A stretch of DNA of 64,000 nucleotides from Selaginella moellendorffii. Lineage: Eukaryota > Streptophyta > Lycopodiopsida > Selaginellales > Selaginellaceae. Location: positions 2,837,823 to 2,901,822 of the forward strand of contig NW_003314270.1 of NCBI RefSeq assembly GCF_000143415.4. Direction: 5' to 3'. Positions 34,451 through 46,397 of this stretch are shown one piece after another. Within the stretch, counting starts at the first letter, position 1; every line of letters starts with the position of its first letter. Under the pieces are notes generated by a model. It did no database searches. It saw only the letters and a program-made list of their open reading frames with translations, and was not told where the DNA came from. A program made the translations under genes and the position numbers.

Positions 34451-36004
34451 ATGATGGATCCGCGATTCAAGAACGCATACGGTCAGCTAGATTACCAAGA
34501 CGCGGGGCAGTCATCGGATCAAGATTTCTTCGCCGGCAGCTATGGCGGCGGGATGCAAATGGGGGGAATGCCGCCGCGAGGAGGAGGAGGTATGGGCGGC
34601 ATGCCAGGCATGGGAGGGATGCAAAATATCCATGGCATGCAAGGAATGGGAGGAATGGGCGGCATGGGAGGAATGAGAGGGAGTCTTGGCAGCGGCCCTG
34701 GCGGCGGCGGTGGCGGCGGCGGTGTTATGGGAGGGCCGATGATGGTGCCTTCTTCGATTCCTTCTTCTTCCTCGGCGGCACCGGCGGCTTCGAGGCCTGG
34801 CGGCGCTCATCCCCAAAATCCGCATGAGCATTTGCACGTTCAGCATATGGTGGAGGGAGCGCTCAAGATGGTCTCCATGCTCAACTTCATGAAGGTAATG
34901 AATGGGTCTCTCCTCTTCTAGGGTCCTGTGATCGATGGGTGTGTGCGTGATTTAGGTGGAGCTTGGCGATCACAAGACACTGCGATCCAAGGAGCAATGG
35001 CGGGCAGCCGGTGCCGAGTTCCTTGGAACTTTACTCTTCGTCTACCTTGGCTGTGGCTCAGTCATTGCTTCAGGTATCGAAGTTCTTCCATATCTAGGAG
35101 CTCTGGCTCCATTCTAGACTCTTTTGTCTTTTGGTTTTCCTTGTCGAGGTGCTGATTTTTGCTTTACGTGGAGAAATACATTGCAGGAATGCTTGGTCCG
35201 GGAATGACCGCTGCACGGCTGGTAGCCATAGCTTTGGGACACGGTCTTGCGATTGCTTTTCTAGCCGGTGCCACGGGAGCTATATCAGGTGGTCACTTAA
35301 ATCCAGCAGTGACTTTGGCGTTCGTGGTTGCTGGCAAAGAAACACTTCTTCGAGCCGGATTATATGTTGGTGCTCAGGTGTGCATGATCTATACGGCTTT
35401 GCTTCTCCATCTAAAGTGGTGTTTCTATACAGCTTTTTGGAGCGATAATGGGAGCAGCAATCCTGAGATGGTCCACGCCGGGGCCTTGGGTCGGCGCTCT
35501 CGGAGCTCATGATCTCTCCAACGGTGTTTATCCGGGCCAAGGATTTATCATGGAGTTCATGCTAACTTTTGTGCTTGTCTTTGTCATTTTTGGAGTGGCT
35601 GTGGATCGACGAGGACCTGGTAATCACTTGACATTGTGCATGTTTGATTATTCTTACCAAGGTTTAGTTTCATGCAGGTGTGATTGCTCCTTTGCCGATT
35701 GGTTTTGCTGTTCTAGTGGATCACCTGGTTGGAGTTCCATTCACGGGTGCATCAATGAACCCCGCCAGAAGTTTTGGACCAGCTGTGGTTTCGGGTGCAT
35801 GGTCGGCTTCGTTTTGGATTTATTGGTTTGGACCTTGCTTTGGAGCAGCAGCTGCATCTGCTCTATACAAGTAAGCTCTTCAGTCATTTTCTTCTAAAGG
35901 TTGAAAGTTTTTTTGTTCGCAGGGAAGTGTTTTTGGAACATGTACAAGTTTTGCCTGGTGGAGCACCAGCAGCATCTCCACCACCGAATCCGTTTGGTGT
36001 GTAG
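34451..36004 (+). CDS. Aquaporin (MIP) with long Gly/Met-rich N-terminal extension
   Basis: Exons 34451-34894, 34956-35073, 35187-35377, 35433-35619, 35678-35870, 35923-36004 join in phase to 404 aa; usual MIPs are 230-310. The channel starts near residue 155 ([21 protein letters not shown]) and has both pore motifs, [11 protein letters not shown] (NPA at 226-228) and GASMNPARS (NPA at 341-343) with the selectivity-filter Arg at 344. Helix 5 reads [15 protein letters not shown]. The pattern is closest to TIPs or the TIP/PIP-hybrid HIPs of mosses and Selaginella. The first exon encodes about 120 residues made of GGMGGM-type repeats, a Gly run and a Ser/Pro hinge, all upstream of TM1 and presumably cytosolic. 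Exon 1 runs in phase into exon 2, so it belongs to the gene. Start chosen as the first ATG of an ATGATG pair. Confidence 0.88.
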
Positions 36005-36086
36005 ACTACACAAAGTATGTGAATATCCTAGTACTAGCGTTCAACCTTGTAAAGAGCACACGTAATCGAGGTAAGATTTCTGGGAC

Positions 36087-37537
36087 TTGGAAACCATTCT
36101 TTTTTGCTTCCACGGTAGGGCTGTACAAAACGCAATGGATGCTACGTTGAAAGGGGCTCCGAGCAGCATTTTCTATCCTCGGGTAATGAATTTGGGTTCA
36201 AGAATTCGTCAAGCGTGGGTAGTTTCTAAGCCAGCCTCGAGGAGTCGAGCTAGACTTCGTTCGGATTCAGCCTCCGATGTGGACGCTCAAGCCGAGGCCG
36301 AGCGCAAGAGACTGGATTCCGAGGCACGAGAGGCCATGAAAGTCGTGGCTGAACAGAGCCAGGCTGACGACAGGCCTGGCGCATGGAAATGGCAGATAAG
36401 GAAGCGGGTGTGGGATTTGCTGGAAGCCGAAGACATTGCAAGGATGCCAAGACCAGTTCATCACAGGATTCCAAATTTTCAAGGGGCTGAGCTTGCGGCA
36501 GACAAGGTAAAAGTCTTTATCTTTTCTTTTTTTGTATTTCGGATTGCCGACTTTTTCTACTTTCCCATTTCTAAATCAGCTGCGGAAGATGCCAGTCTTT
36601 GAAGATGCGAAGTGTGTCAAGGTGAATCCGGACACGCCACAAAAACCAGTGCGATACATGACTCTGAGAGGTATGATTGATGACTTTCGCCTTATGTATA
36701 CTCAAAATCGTAATCTATCTCTGACAGGCATGAAAAAGTTGCTCGTACCGCAACCACGCCTTAGAACTGGTTTCTTCTCCATGCTGGATCCAGTAAGTAT
36801 GAACGATAGAGACATGAGGGAGGCTGTCACACAAACAGGTAGCCCGCTCAATATAAGTATGCATTTGCGCGCTACTCAACTGTGTGTAGGCTTTCGGAAG
36901 TTTGGGAAGCCGTTGGGGCTTGATGCGAAGCTCAAAGTGGATCTCATTGTGATCGGCTCCGTTGCTGTGGATCCAAAAACTGGTGCTCGTCTTGGTAAAG
37001 GCGAGGTATGTCTCCAATGTCTTTTGTCTAACACATATCAACGTTTCTTGCTTGTCTTGTAAGGGATTCGCGGAGTTGGAATATGGGATGCTCCGGTTTA
37101 TGGGAGCGATAGACGATTCAACTTTGATTGTTACCACAGGTAGACGCACCAATGTCCTGCTGTCAATCTTTTCTCACTGTTTCTAGCAGTGCATGACAAG
37201 CAACTCGTTGACGAGATTCAAGCGGACAAGCTGCTTATACACGACGTCCCAGTGGATGTAATTTGCACCCCTACGCAAGTTATATTTACAAACACAACCA
37301 TTCCAAAGCCTACAGGTGAGAAAGTTTGGTGCATGTTAAAAGATCGATGCAGTTTGTCTGCTGTGTGTAGGAATCTACTGGGACAGACTATCCCCCGAGA
37401 AGCTTAATCAGATCAGAATCCTCCAGCAGCTTAAGAGACAGATCGAGAACGAAACGGGGGTGGCACTGACGCTGGGTCCTTCCGAAAGATTGCCGCCGAC
37501 GGCCCAAAGAGTGAATCAACGGACCTCGGGCAGATAA
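36087..37537 (+). CDS. 5-formyl-THF cycloligase-like protein (COG0212 / MTHFSD family)
   Basis: Seven exons: 36087-36506, 36580-36670, 36728-36838, 36890-37005, 37064-37139, 37187-37315, 37371-37537; phases close to 369 aa. The first 60 residues look like a plastid transit peptide; ATG 36135 is an alternative start. The family signatures appear in order: [111 protein letters not shown] and [15 protein letters not shown]0212 proteins resemble 5-FCL but lack demonstrated cycloligase activity in plants, where a link to thiamin metabolism has been proposed; the true substrate is unsettled. The C-terminus is not extended with an RRM as in animal MTHFSD. Confidence 0.88.
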
Positions 37538-37678
37538 GTGAATCAACTAAGAGCTCTGAGGGTACCGACGCACGAGAGGTCCAGGCCTCGAGCGGTCTGA
37601 CTTTGACTTTGTCTCGTTGCAACAGGCTTTAATACTTGAGCAGTGCTGCCTTGCTACTCGTGTTGCAAGATCCCAACA

Positions 37679-38580
37679 ATGCTTTCCAGGTTACATTTAC
37701 TAGTTTCTTCTCCTCTTATGCTTTCTAACGTAATAGCATTTCCAGGATCAAAGGGAAAGTGGCACTCGTCACCGGTGGTGCTTCGGGTATCGGCGCAGCC
37801 ACGGTCAAGAAATTCAGAGCTCATGGAGCGGAAGTTATCATTGCCGACGTCCAAGACAGCCGCGGCGAGGCGCTGGCGGCCGAGACGGGCGCTCACTACA
37901 CACACTGCGACGTTTCTCAGGAGTCTCAGGTGGCAGCAGCAGTGGACCTGGCCGTCTCAAAGTTTGGCTCGCTCGGCATCATGTTCAACAACGCCGGGAT
38001 CATCTCGGGCCCCAAGCCGGCCGACTCCATCGCCCGTCTCGACATGTCCGACCTCGACGCCGTGCTCGCTGTCAACGTGAGAGGCGTCGCTCACGGGGTG
38101 AAGCACGCGGCCAGAGTCATGGTCCCTCGCAACTCGGGCTCGATCATCACCACGGCCAGCATCGCTCACATCATCTCCGGCAGCGCGCTCCACCCCTACA
38201 CCATCAGCAAGCACGCCGTGGTTGGCATCACAAAGTCGGCGGCCTCGGAGCTGGCCTTTCACGGGGTCCGAGTGAACTGCATCTCTCCGGCCGCGGTGGT
38301 GACCGAAATCGCGACGAAGTTTTGGGAGAACTTGGTGCCGGTTGCGGAGGCCAAGCTTGACATGCAAGCGGCGTTTTCAGGGAAGCCCGGGTTTGATCTC
38401 CGGCGGGCCTTGATGGAGCCGGAGGAGATCGCAGAGGCCGCGCTCTTCCTCGCCAGCGATGAGTCGAGGTTTGTGAGCGGCCATGACTTGGTGGTGGACG
38501 GCTCGCTCGCAGGGACTGCCGCGTTTAACATCTTCAAGGATATCCAGCAGGGGCAGCTGCGTCTGGTAACGAAGAACTAG
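37679..38580 (+). CDS. Short-chain dehydrogenase/reductase (SDR110C, xanthoxin-dehydrogenase-like)
   Basis: Two exons, 37679-37689 and 37746-38580, joined as MLS-R-IKGKVALVTGG, give 281 aa. Classical SDR features are present: the NAD-binding TGGASGIG at residues 13-20, an acidic residue after beta-2 (IIADVQD, favouring NAD), CDV, NNAG near residue 88, a catalytic Ser in TASIAHI, the Tyr/Lys pair in YTISKHAV near 155, and RVNCISPAAV. The C-terminal SGHDLVVDGS motif is standard. Plant SDR110C members include ABA2 and momilactone synthases; no specific substrate can be read from sequence. The first exon has only 11 coding nucleotides. It starts 142 bp after the COG0212 stop. Confidence 0.9.
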
Positions 38581-39904
38581 AGTGAGCTCTAAAACAATTC
38601 GAATATTCCAAGAATGGAATATTCTAATGAATGTTTGAGAATATGCCTACCTAGACGGAATATGCTCTGGGTCCAGAGAATATGCCTTGTGTTTTAGGGC
38701 AAGTGTGGATTTTTGCCGTTGCGAGGGCGCGCCCCGCGAATGCGAGGGTGATTCTCGAGCTTGGGTCGATGATTTGATCGCGCTACCGGTCTCGAGGTAC
38801 GTAGGATTTGATTCTTGGCTTGATTGGGAGAGCATCATCGCGCATCGCGCATTCTTCTCTTTTTTTCGCCCTCCTCTCGCCGAAAGGCGCATTATGGAGC
38901 TTTCGTTTTTGTATGCTCTCTCGTGGCAGCGCATGTGTGTGTCCAGTGACGTCCTCTTTGAGCAAAGCTTTTTTGTTTTCTTTTCTGGTTTTTTGTCGGA
39001 GCTGAGAGACTCCACTTCCTTTCTTTTTCGAAGCTAGCTTAGCGAGGAAAGTTCTTTCCGTCCATGATAAGTTCTCTCGCTCTCTCGATTTCTTTTTTTT
39101 TTTCTTTTTTTCGTTTTTGCTGCCCAAGTGCGGTCTCTACTAGATAGAGTCTGATTTGATCTAGATCGGTGTGGGTCACTTTCGTACGCCAAGGACGAGA
39201 TTTAAGATTCTTGAGCTGCATGGAGCTGGACTTCTTTTTTGCTTTGTGGGATTTCACTTGAGCAGCGAATCATAGTTTACGTGGTGAAACTCACCTCCCA
39301 ATGTTCGTGCAGGAGCATTTCACACATTTAGCACTTGGTGGTGAAGGAATGAGTATGTTCTGGGAGCAACTATGACGGGTCAGTGTTTTGCGGCTTCATT
39401 CATCACCATTGCGGGGTTGCAGGCTTTTGTTCAGGCTTTTGTTCGGGCCGCAGTTTTTATGCCTCAATCATTCTCAGTCGTGTAGAAGGAGAGAGCGAGA
39501 CTTTTAAAAGGGCAGCCAACTCTTCTACAGTAGGTGCGGAACGAGGTGACATATTGCGAATCCTGTACTCGGGCGTGGCAGTGGGGGTCCCCCCTGCACA
39601 AAAAGAAGGCCGAAATAAAAAAGGAAAGGAAAGCAGGCTACAGTGCTTCGATCATGATCGACACGGCTACTACAGATTCCCTGTGATTGCTGCGGCTGGA
39701 GCTTATTCTCGGATTGGAAGCTTGCTCCAAAGAGGCAGAGCGGAAGAGAATCAGATTCGGAGATGGCTCGGTCATACTTGTGACAACCGTTAACTCTGGT
39801 ACTTTTGGCTCCGAGGCTTGCCCTCTTTTTGGAAGCGGTCAAGGCATGGAGCTCTGATCAAAGTGGAGCTACTGTTACAGGTCTTTTAGCGCTTGGAGGA
39901 AGTA
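38581..39904. other. Intergenic region / leader of the peptidase gene
   Basis: 1.3 kb with scattered short frames, poly-T tracts near 39090-39120, and no recognisable protein, tRNA or repeat. Parts could be 5' UTR, spliced leader or a non-coding transcript. Confidence 0.4.
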
Positions 39905-40859
39905 ATGGGGTCGGAGGGAGTTCCCGTCACCAGAATTCACGTCACTGGATTCAAGAAGTTCCATGGAGTGGCCAAGAATCCAACCGAAGTTATAGTCGGC
40001 AGGCTGTCGAGCTACTTCAAGGATGGCGGCCTCCCGCAGGGATTCACTCTGGAGAGCGCTACGGTCCTGGAGACGGCAGGAGAGGGTGCTCTCCCGACTC
40101 TTATGGATCTGCTGGATGCTGCGATATCGCCACCGTCGTCCTCGGCTCATAGAAAGCTCGGGAGTTTCATCGAGCAGCCAGATCCATCGTCTGGTCGAGT
40201 CCTCTGGGTACGTTCTCTCAGTTCTCTCTTTTCTTTGTTTTTACTTTGTGTGGCCTTTGTATTTATCCAAGCGGTGTATGCTGATAGTTTTGTTCTTTTA
40301 CCTTTCGTGAAGATACACTTCGGCGTGAACAGTGGAGCTTCGAGATTTGCGATTGAGCGCCGCGCCGTCAACGAAGCTACATTCCGTTGCCCGGATGAAA
40401 TGGGATGGCAGCCGCAGGTTCTATTCTTTTCGCTTGTTCTTTCGTCCATACAAAACTTGAGCGCATTACAAACTTTTGCTGGTTCCAGAGACTCCAGATT
40501 GCGCCGGAGGACGGGCCTCTTTCGGCAACCCGCGAGGTACGAAGTTTAGATTGTTTCCGGTTTTTGCTCGCGTTTGCGTGACGATGTTTCCACTCCCGAA
40601 ACTGTTCTTGGCACAGACGACGCTGCCAGCGGCCGAGATCGTCCGCTGCCTCGCGTCCAAAGGCTTCGAGGTGACGCTGTCGGACGACGCAGGGCGATTC
40701 GTGTGCAACTACGTTTACTACCAGTCGCTGCGGCACGCTCGCGCCAACGGGACTGTGTGTATATTTGTACATGTGCCATTGTTCTCTAGAATTGAAGAGG
40801 ACGTCCAAATGCAGTTTGTGGCTTCGCTCATGGAGGTTTTGGCTCAAGAGCTCCAGTGA
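39905..40859 (+). CDS. Pyroglutamyl-peptidase I (pyrrolidone carboxypeptidase, C15)
   Basis: Cytosolic cysteine peptidase that removes N-terminal pyroglutamate. Exons 39905-40207, 40313-40417, 40489-40536 and 40617-40859 give 232 aa. The opening TRIHVTGFKKFHGVAKNPTE is the family's VxVTGFxxFxGVxxNPT block. The catalytic triad is visible: Glu116 in GASRFAIERRAVN, Cys181 in SDDAGRFVCNYVYY and His203 in FVHVPLF. The start is the ATG at 39905, which directly precedes the first conserved block. Length matches the plant enzymes. Confidence 0.92.
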
Positions 40860-41704
40860 TGACCATCTTCGATATATCGTCTTATCTTCTACCAATCTCT
40901 CGATTATTTGTACTCTTTCCATCTTATCCTATCTCGGTGGCTCGATTTTATACGACTCCTAATGCTCCCAATAATATTGTTCCATTTCAATCGTGTTCCA
41001 AGAACTAATCAATCTTTCGTCAATATTAATGATCTTAAACATGTAATAATAACGATATTGTTCCTTAAACACATTTCAATTGTTCTTATGAAATTGGGAC
41101 AATAGCAAAAAAAATTCCTCACTGCCTAGCAAATAAGCACATCGCTGTCTCATGTGGGGACTGGACGGTGATGATGCTGCCATGTCAATCCACGGTGCTG
41201 ACTTTGGACACGCATTCATGGCAGCGCACCAAACACCGTGTAGCGCGGTAGAATTCAAGCCAACGGTTGCGCGCCACGGTGGGGGTACGTAGCAGGATCT
41301 GGGCCGTGGGATTGTCCACGTCGGTGGCGGCCAAGTGACGTGGCGGGGCTGGGAGTTTGTCTTTGATCCGCGTCGCGTTGTTGTTAACATCAGCAGTGGG
41401 CGGATTTATGTCAGCGCGAGTGATGAATCAACACGCGAGCGAGTGCGTGTGCTCCTCTTTGCTAAATTCCGAGAGTTTGTTTCGGGTGCGCGTCTTTGAT
41501 GATCCCGGCTGCTGCTTGATCGATAGGTTTCCACGAGAAAGAAGAAGCTGGGCTTGAAAAGAACCAAGTTTTTCTCCGGTGGGTCGCTTTCAAAGTTCTC
41601 CGCAGGGCCCGATTTGCGCTGGAGACTCCACTGTCCTTCGCATTTGTATAAAAAGTCACTCTTTTTCCACTGCGAGTGTAGTTTTTTCTTCGTTTAAAGC
41701 AGCT
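40860..41704. other. Intergenic region with TATA box
   Basis: AT-rich in the first 240 bp (3' flank of the peptidase gene), then GC-richer promoter sequence. TATAAAAA at 41647-41654 lies 51 bp before the next start codon, so the 5' UTR of the EGF-like gene would be only about 25 nt. No ORF of note. Confidence 0.45.
41647..41654 (+). promoter_or_regulatory. TATA box of the EGF-like gene
   Basis: TATAAAAA precedes the ATG at 41705 by 51 bp. Position and sequence fit a core promoter; inferred only. Confidence 0.55.
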
Positions 41705-42621
41705 ATGGCGCTCAAGTATGTGGGCTTCGTGGCGATCGTGGCTCTTGGATTTCTATGGGCACCACTTCTCGCTGGTATGATTTCGCTTGGTGTCTTTTTT
41801 TTTGTGCTCATGATCTTATGTGATTTGTAGATGGTGGAGCTTGTGACGATTACAATTGCATCCAAGGGGACTGTGTGGAAGTGAGTGGATTCCCACCTGT
41901 GAAGTGCGTGTGCAAGGATGGATGGTCCAATATCCTGGGAATGTCTGCGTTGAGCTGCGCCATCCCGAAGTGTAAGCAAGCATTTTCACTCCCAGTTTTG
42001 GATTTCATCCAAGTTCTTCTCAGATTTGCTTCTTCTCTCTCGCAGGTGATTTCAATATGAGTTGTGCCAAGACTAACAAAGCAGATGATGCCTCACATGA
42101 TAATTCACCGAGCTTCGACATCTTCAATCGTAAGAAAAAAAAACTCCTTTTTTCTTCGGTTTTGCTCACTTTTCATACTTTTTTCTTTTTTCCAGCTTGC
42201 TCGTACAAGGTATGCGGTGAAGGCGATTGCATCAAGCAAAACGGCAACAATAGTTATACATGCCGGTGCTATGAAGGCTACGGAAATCTCCTCAACTCAC
42301 CGTCTGGAATTTGCGTTGCGGATTGTAAGTTTTCTATAGATGCCGTCCTTGAACAAAGAAAAATCGATTTTTCTTTTCGATTTAGGTAGCATTGGTGCTG
42401 ATTGCAACCAGCTTGGAATAAACCTCGGCCCGAGTTCCTCACCTTCATCGCCAGGCAGCAACAGCTCCTCCACTTTGTCAGATACAAACGCTGGTGAGTT
42501 TTCTATTTCTCCAAACGAGAAGAAAACCAATTTTTCCTCGTCATGCGCAGGATCACAACTGCAATTCCACGCCAAAAATCTCGTCTTTGGTGCACTGGCG
42601 CTGCTCCTGTGGAGCATATAG
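41705..42621 (+). CDS. Secreted EGF-like protein with probable GPI anchor
   Basis: Exons 41705-41774, 41831-41971, 42046-42129, 42196-42324, 42386-42493, 42551-42621 join to exactly 200 aa, and every intron interrupts a codon after its first base. The signal peptide is MALKYVGFVAIVALGFLWAPLLA. Two Cys-rich units follow: CDDYNCIQGDCVEV...CVCKDGW and CSYKVCGEGDCIKQ...YTCRCYEGYGN, with EGF-type spacing, then a third short Cys pair. The tail is Ser/Pro-rich (GPSSSPSSPGSNSSS), ideal for O-glycosylation, and ends in a hydrophobic segment (NLVFGALALLLWSI), the pattern of a GPI-attachment signal. It is likely to sit at the outer plasma membrane or cell wall. Function unknown; similar small EGF-like GPI proteins occur in land plants. 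Confidence 0.85.
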
Positions 42622-42698
42622 AGTATACCATTTTTTTCCTCTCTATATATTCTAGGTGCTATGTTATTAGAACACTTCGAGAAAAATACAGAGAATTC

Positions 42699-43548
42699 TC
42701 AAGGTGGCGGAGTGATAATCGTCGAGCCTCCAGAAGGCGACGGAGGAAACGATGAAGAAGAGCCAGTGGAGATTGGAACAGTGGGATTGTCGGGCTTGGA
42801 CGGTGGCGATGGTGGCGGAGCGGCGGCGGTGGGAGGTGGCGGCGATCGAGGTGGTGGAGATGGAGGAGCTGCATGCGAGGACGAGCCGAATGGTGGAAGA
42901 GGCTTGAGATGCTCCACCGGGCCTGGCTGGACTGGAGACTGGAGCTTTGGCTTTGGATCGACTTGCTGATAGTCTTGCCTCTCGCTGCTATCGAATTCAT
43001 CGTCCAGGAGCTCCTCGTCCTCCACAATCTGCGAGTTTTCAAAAGCAAACTGAGGTCGAGTGAAAGATAATCAAGCAAAGCAGCAAATGGTTCTTCGCTA
43101 CGCTCTCGTCAACCGGCATTTCCATTGGATTTTCTCGTGAGAGTTTTTACTCTTTTCTTTCTGTCAATGAGAATCAATGCTGGCACAAAAACACATGATC
43201 CAGGGAGTGGTTTCTCTCAAAGAGCAGTCGTCGTCAATGTTTTCAATCACTCTCTCTCTCTCGCTCGTGAAAATAAATGCACGCTGCGAGCAGCGAAATC
43301 AAGGCATGCTCTTAACTAGGCATGGATCTTACAGCGATCCTTGACAGCGAGACTCTTGATCGTTGTTCGCAAAAGGAGATCTTCTTGAGCTAGAACTCGA
43401 AGAATCATTGATGATCTAAGTCGAGAAACTTCGCGAGGAAAAGGAGAGGATCAAAGAGAATAGAAAACCTTACCTCTCCGGGTTTCTTCATCGATGCTAC
43501 ATTGCCGATGAGGAGACAAAGAAGAAGCAATGGAATCAATCGCTCCAT
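42699..43548 (-). CDS. Small secreted proline-rich protein
   Basis: Two exons on the minus strand, 43474-43548 and 42699-43028, give 134 aa. Exon 1 encodes a signal peptide (MERLIPLLLLCLLIGNVAS) plus KKPGE. Exon 2 encodes an acidic segment (EDEELLDDEFDSSE) and then a Pro/Ser-rich domain (SPPPRSPPPPTAAAPPPSPP) typical of extensin-like cell-wall proteins, ending ITPPP. The intron of 445 bp is about eight times longer than its neighbours' introns, so an unseen middle exon is possible. The opposite strand is also open here but reads as Gly-rich low complexity. It converges with the EGF-like gene. Confidence 0.6.
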
Positions 43549-44208
43549 CTGTTTGAGAATCCGAGCAAACAGTCCAAAAACGAGACAAACGAAATGGATG
43601 TCGAGCTTACCAGTCGAGGGGATCGCCCCTTTCTTTCTCTCCACGCAGAGATATCGCAAAAACCTATCAGCGTGCGAGCAATGCGTGTCTTCTTGGTTAA
43701 CGGGGAGAGAACATTTGGTCGCCAAACTTAAAGCGAGGAGCCCTAAATTTTAAAAACGAAGATGCTCTGTTTTGGGACTCGATTCCAAAGACAAATTCGT
43801 GTGAAATGGATGGAATTGCTCGTTGCCTGATCGACCGGGAGGAGAAAACGTTTGATTTGTCGCGAAACAACGACAAATCAAAGCAATGATTGTCGGGAGG
43901 AAGAACTGGAAACAGGGGAATCATCGTCTATGCTAGACCATCGCTCTCATTCAAACAATCAATCAATCACTATAGCAAGAAGAACGCCTAAAACCCAAGA
44001 AACCGAGGAATTTCAGGATCTTGCTTGAGAGCTTTCCCAGTTTTAAGTGGCAAGAATGTTTATCTGGCTGTTTATTCGATACGCTCCAAAATTCTATGGT
44101 CGCGGCTTCCAGGCCAATTTTACTTATTAGTCCTTCCAGCCGAGACTCGGAGCAAAGATCCTTGCCAGTAATTTACACGCTTTCGTTTTTCCTTCCTGTT
44201 TTTCTTTT
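43549..44208. other. Intergenic region
   Basis: 660 bp holding the promoter/5' UTR of the minus-strand proline-rich gene and the 3' end of the LEC14B gene. Short frames have no recognisable product. Confidence 0.4.
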
Positions 44209-46092
44209 CTAGAAATCCATCGATCTGGGGTCGTGATCCCACTTTACCAGGTTTCCACCCCAGCAGGAGCTTACCAATACTGGTTGCCATGGATGCCAGC
44301 TACAATCTCTCACGGGATGGTTGTGGAACGATAGAGTCGCGGCTGTGTGCCCGGTCACCTAGAAAGAAAGAAAAATCAAACCTTTAGAGACGAAACGAAG
44401 AAGAGTTTCTGCTCACCACATCGTAGATATGGACGGTGCCGTCGTAAGAGCCGGTGTAGATATACTTCTGGCCCGTGCTGGAAGAACAAGTCCAGGCATT
44501 GAGAAAGAACTTCTCACACTTGTTTACCTGATGCGAGGAGAGAAGTAGCACCGGATCAATGTCTGGAGAACCTCGTGTCCCTTGTATGTCATGAGCGACT
44601 CATCGCCCGGATGCGCCACAGTGCGCAGGCGAGGAGGGACTCTCATGCATCTGTAATCCCACCGGATTCTCGGGACCTGCGCGCGTTCGAAACTTTTCCT
44701 GGCATCCAGCGAAAGCCGAGCTGCAAATACAGGAATGGAAAAAACTGTGTTTCACGTACTTGGATCCACTGGACATTGTGCGTATGTCCCAAAGCTTTAT
44801 CGACTGGTCCTTGCTGTTGGAAATGAAATGCCGCCCGTCTCCTCGGCTGTCTATGGAAGTCACTCCCCCGAGATGGCCAACGAGCTCTCCGGCGGGTTTG
44901 TTGTTTGCTGAGAAGCATCTTCTATCCCATACCTGGAAACACAGAGTAAGTGGCTTCGAGTTTGAAGGAAAAAAATCACCTTGCAAAGGTAGTCATCACT
45001 TCCCGAATAGATAAGGTGGCTACTCTCATCCGCAAACGCAACCGTATTCACTTCGTCCTGTAAAAGCCGATCACTAATACTCGTTGCTTTCCAACTTTTC
45101 TTTCACTTACGTTGTGCGCCGAAACCCGATACGTTGTAGTCGCGGCGTTCAAGTCGTAGACGTAGATACAGTTGTCGTTACTGCCGGCCACGATCTCATT
45201 CCCATCCTGCGAGAATTTCAGTGACCAAATTCCAAAATCCCCGTCGTCATCGTATGAGCTGAGCGAAAGCCCTTCGTGGATATCCTGGTTAAGCAAACAC
45301 CATGGTCACATATTGAAAACAAAGAAAGAATAAAAACTTACAGTCACGTTCGCCAGAGAATCTATTCCACCAGTTTCGTTTCCAAGATTCACAAGGAACA
45401 CAACAGGAGTTATAGACGCATAGACCTGTAAGAGGACAGTGATAGAGTTCTAGTGAAGGAGTGAACAACACAGACCAGGAATCGTTGGTCCGGGGAGAGA
45501 GCCGTGTCAGTGATTGTCCAATTCATGTTACGAGCTTTCACTCTCTTGTGGATAGTCCAGTTGTTATCAGCATCATAGACCACAATTGTCCGGTCCTGGA
45601 AACAAGAAAACAATCACTGGCAGAAATCAAAACCGAGCTGCAATCCAAAAGAAACAAAAAAAAGAACGAAAAAAGAGCCTCGCTCACCTGAAAGCCAGCA
45701 ATGAAAAGCGATCCATCGTTGGAGAACTGGCTGATGTAAAGCCGACTGCTCTTTCGCTCCAGTATCTCGGGTCCCTTGTCCGGCAAAATCCTCGAAGAGA
45801 CGTGACACGCCTCGGCACGAGAGAACTTCCCATTCTTCGAAGAGTTGATCTCTCTCCCCGCGAGCATGGACACCGTGTTGACTGTTCTACCATTTTTTGC
45901 TCGAGCTCGCTTCAAAGTCTCATCGCTGGCGGATGTGGCCATGTTTATCTCCTGGGAGAGCACGTTTTGCAAAGGCCCTTGACTTCTTGCCTGGGCCTCG
46001 GTCTCCTCCTCGTCATCGTTGCTCTCGTCCAGGAACCACCTCCGGCTCGCTCGAAGAAAGGCTCGAAATGCTCCAGGCCTTTCGTTCGCCAT
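44209..46092 (-). CDS. WD40 protein LEC14B homologue (DCAF11-like)
   Basis: Nine exons on the minus strand: 45688-46092, 45476-45595, 45342-45425, 45111-45284, 44980-45057, 44756-44932, 44528-44676, 44417-44477, 44209-44358; phases close to 465 aa. The N-terminus has the LEC14B acidic block (DESNDDEEE). WD repeats end in IVVYDAD, IYVYDL, VWDRR, IKLWDIR, VHIYDV and VKWDHD; further signatures are SGSDD and YTGSYDGTVHIYD. LEC14B/DCAF11 proteins are candidate substrate receptors of CUL4-DDB1 ubiquitin ligases. The junction KY|VPRIRWDY fixes the exon 6 donor at a GTGAAA rather than the upstream GTACGT. The final block, NHPVRDCSWHPWQPVLVSSCWGGNLVKW, is the family's C-terminus. Confidence 0.92.
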
Positions 46093-46397
46093 CACTCAAT
46101 CTAAAAACGATATAATAGATCAATGGAAGCAGTAACGCGAAATCTATTCTACTATCTCTCAAACCAAGCAATCCGGATCGTCTAGACGAAGCGCTCCAGC
46201 TGAGAATGTCTCAAAATCTACCTCAATCCTCGAGCAGAACCACGAAATCCTCGATCGACGCAAGAGATTACCTTCTTCTCCAGGCGCTGCATCAAATCCA
46301 ATGCCGCTGCGGGAGAATGAACGAGCTTGCGCTCAAGAGCCCTAAATTGCGAAACAAAGACCTCCCTTTTACACCCTTAGCAGTAAAAACACTAATC

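Noticed and set aside
38687-39037. 116-codon plus-strand ORF upstream of the peptidase gene
   Set aside because: Cys/Phe-rich, no domain, overlapped by other equally long frames, with poly-T DNA nearby.
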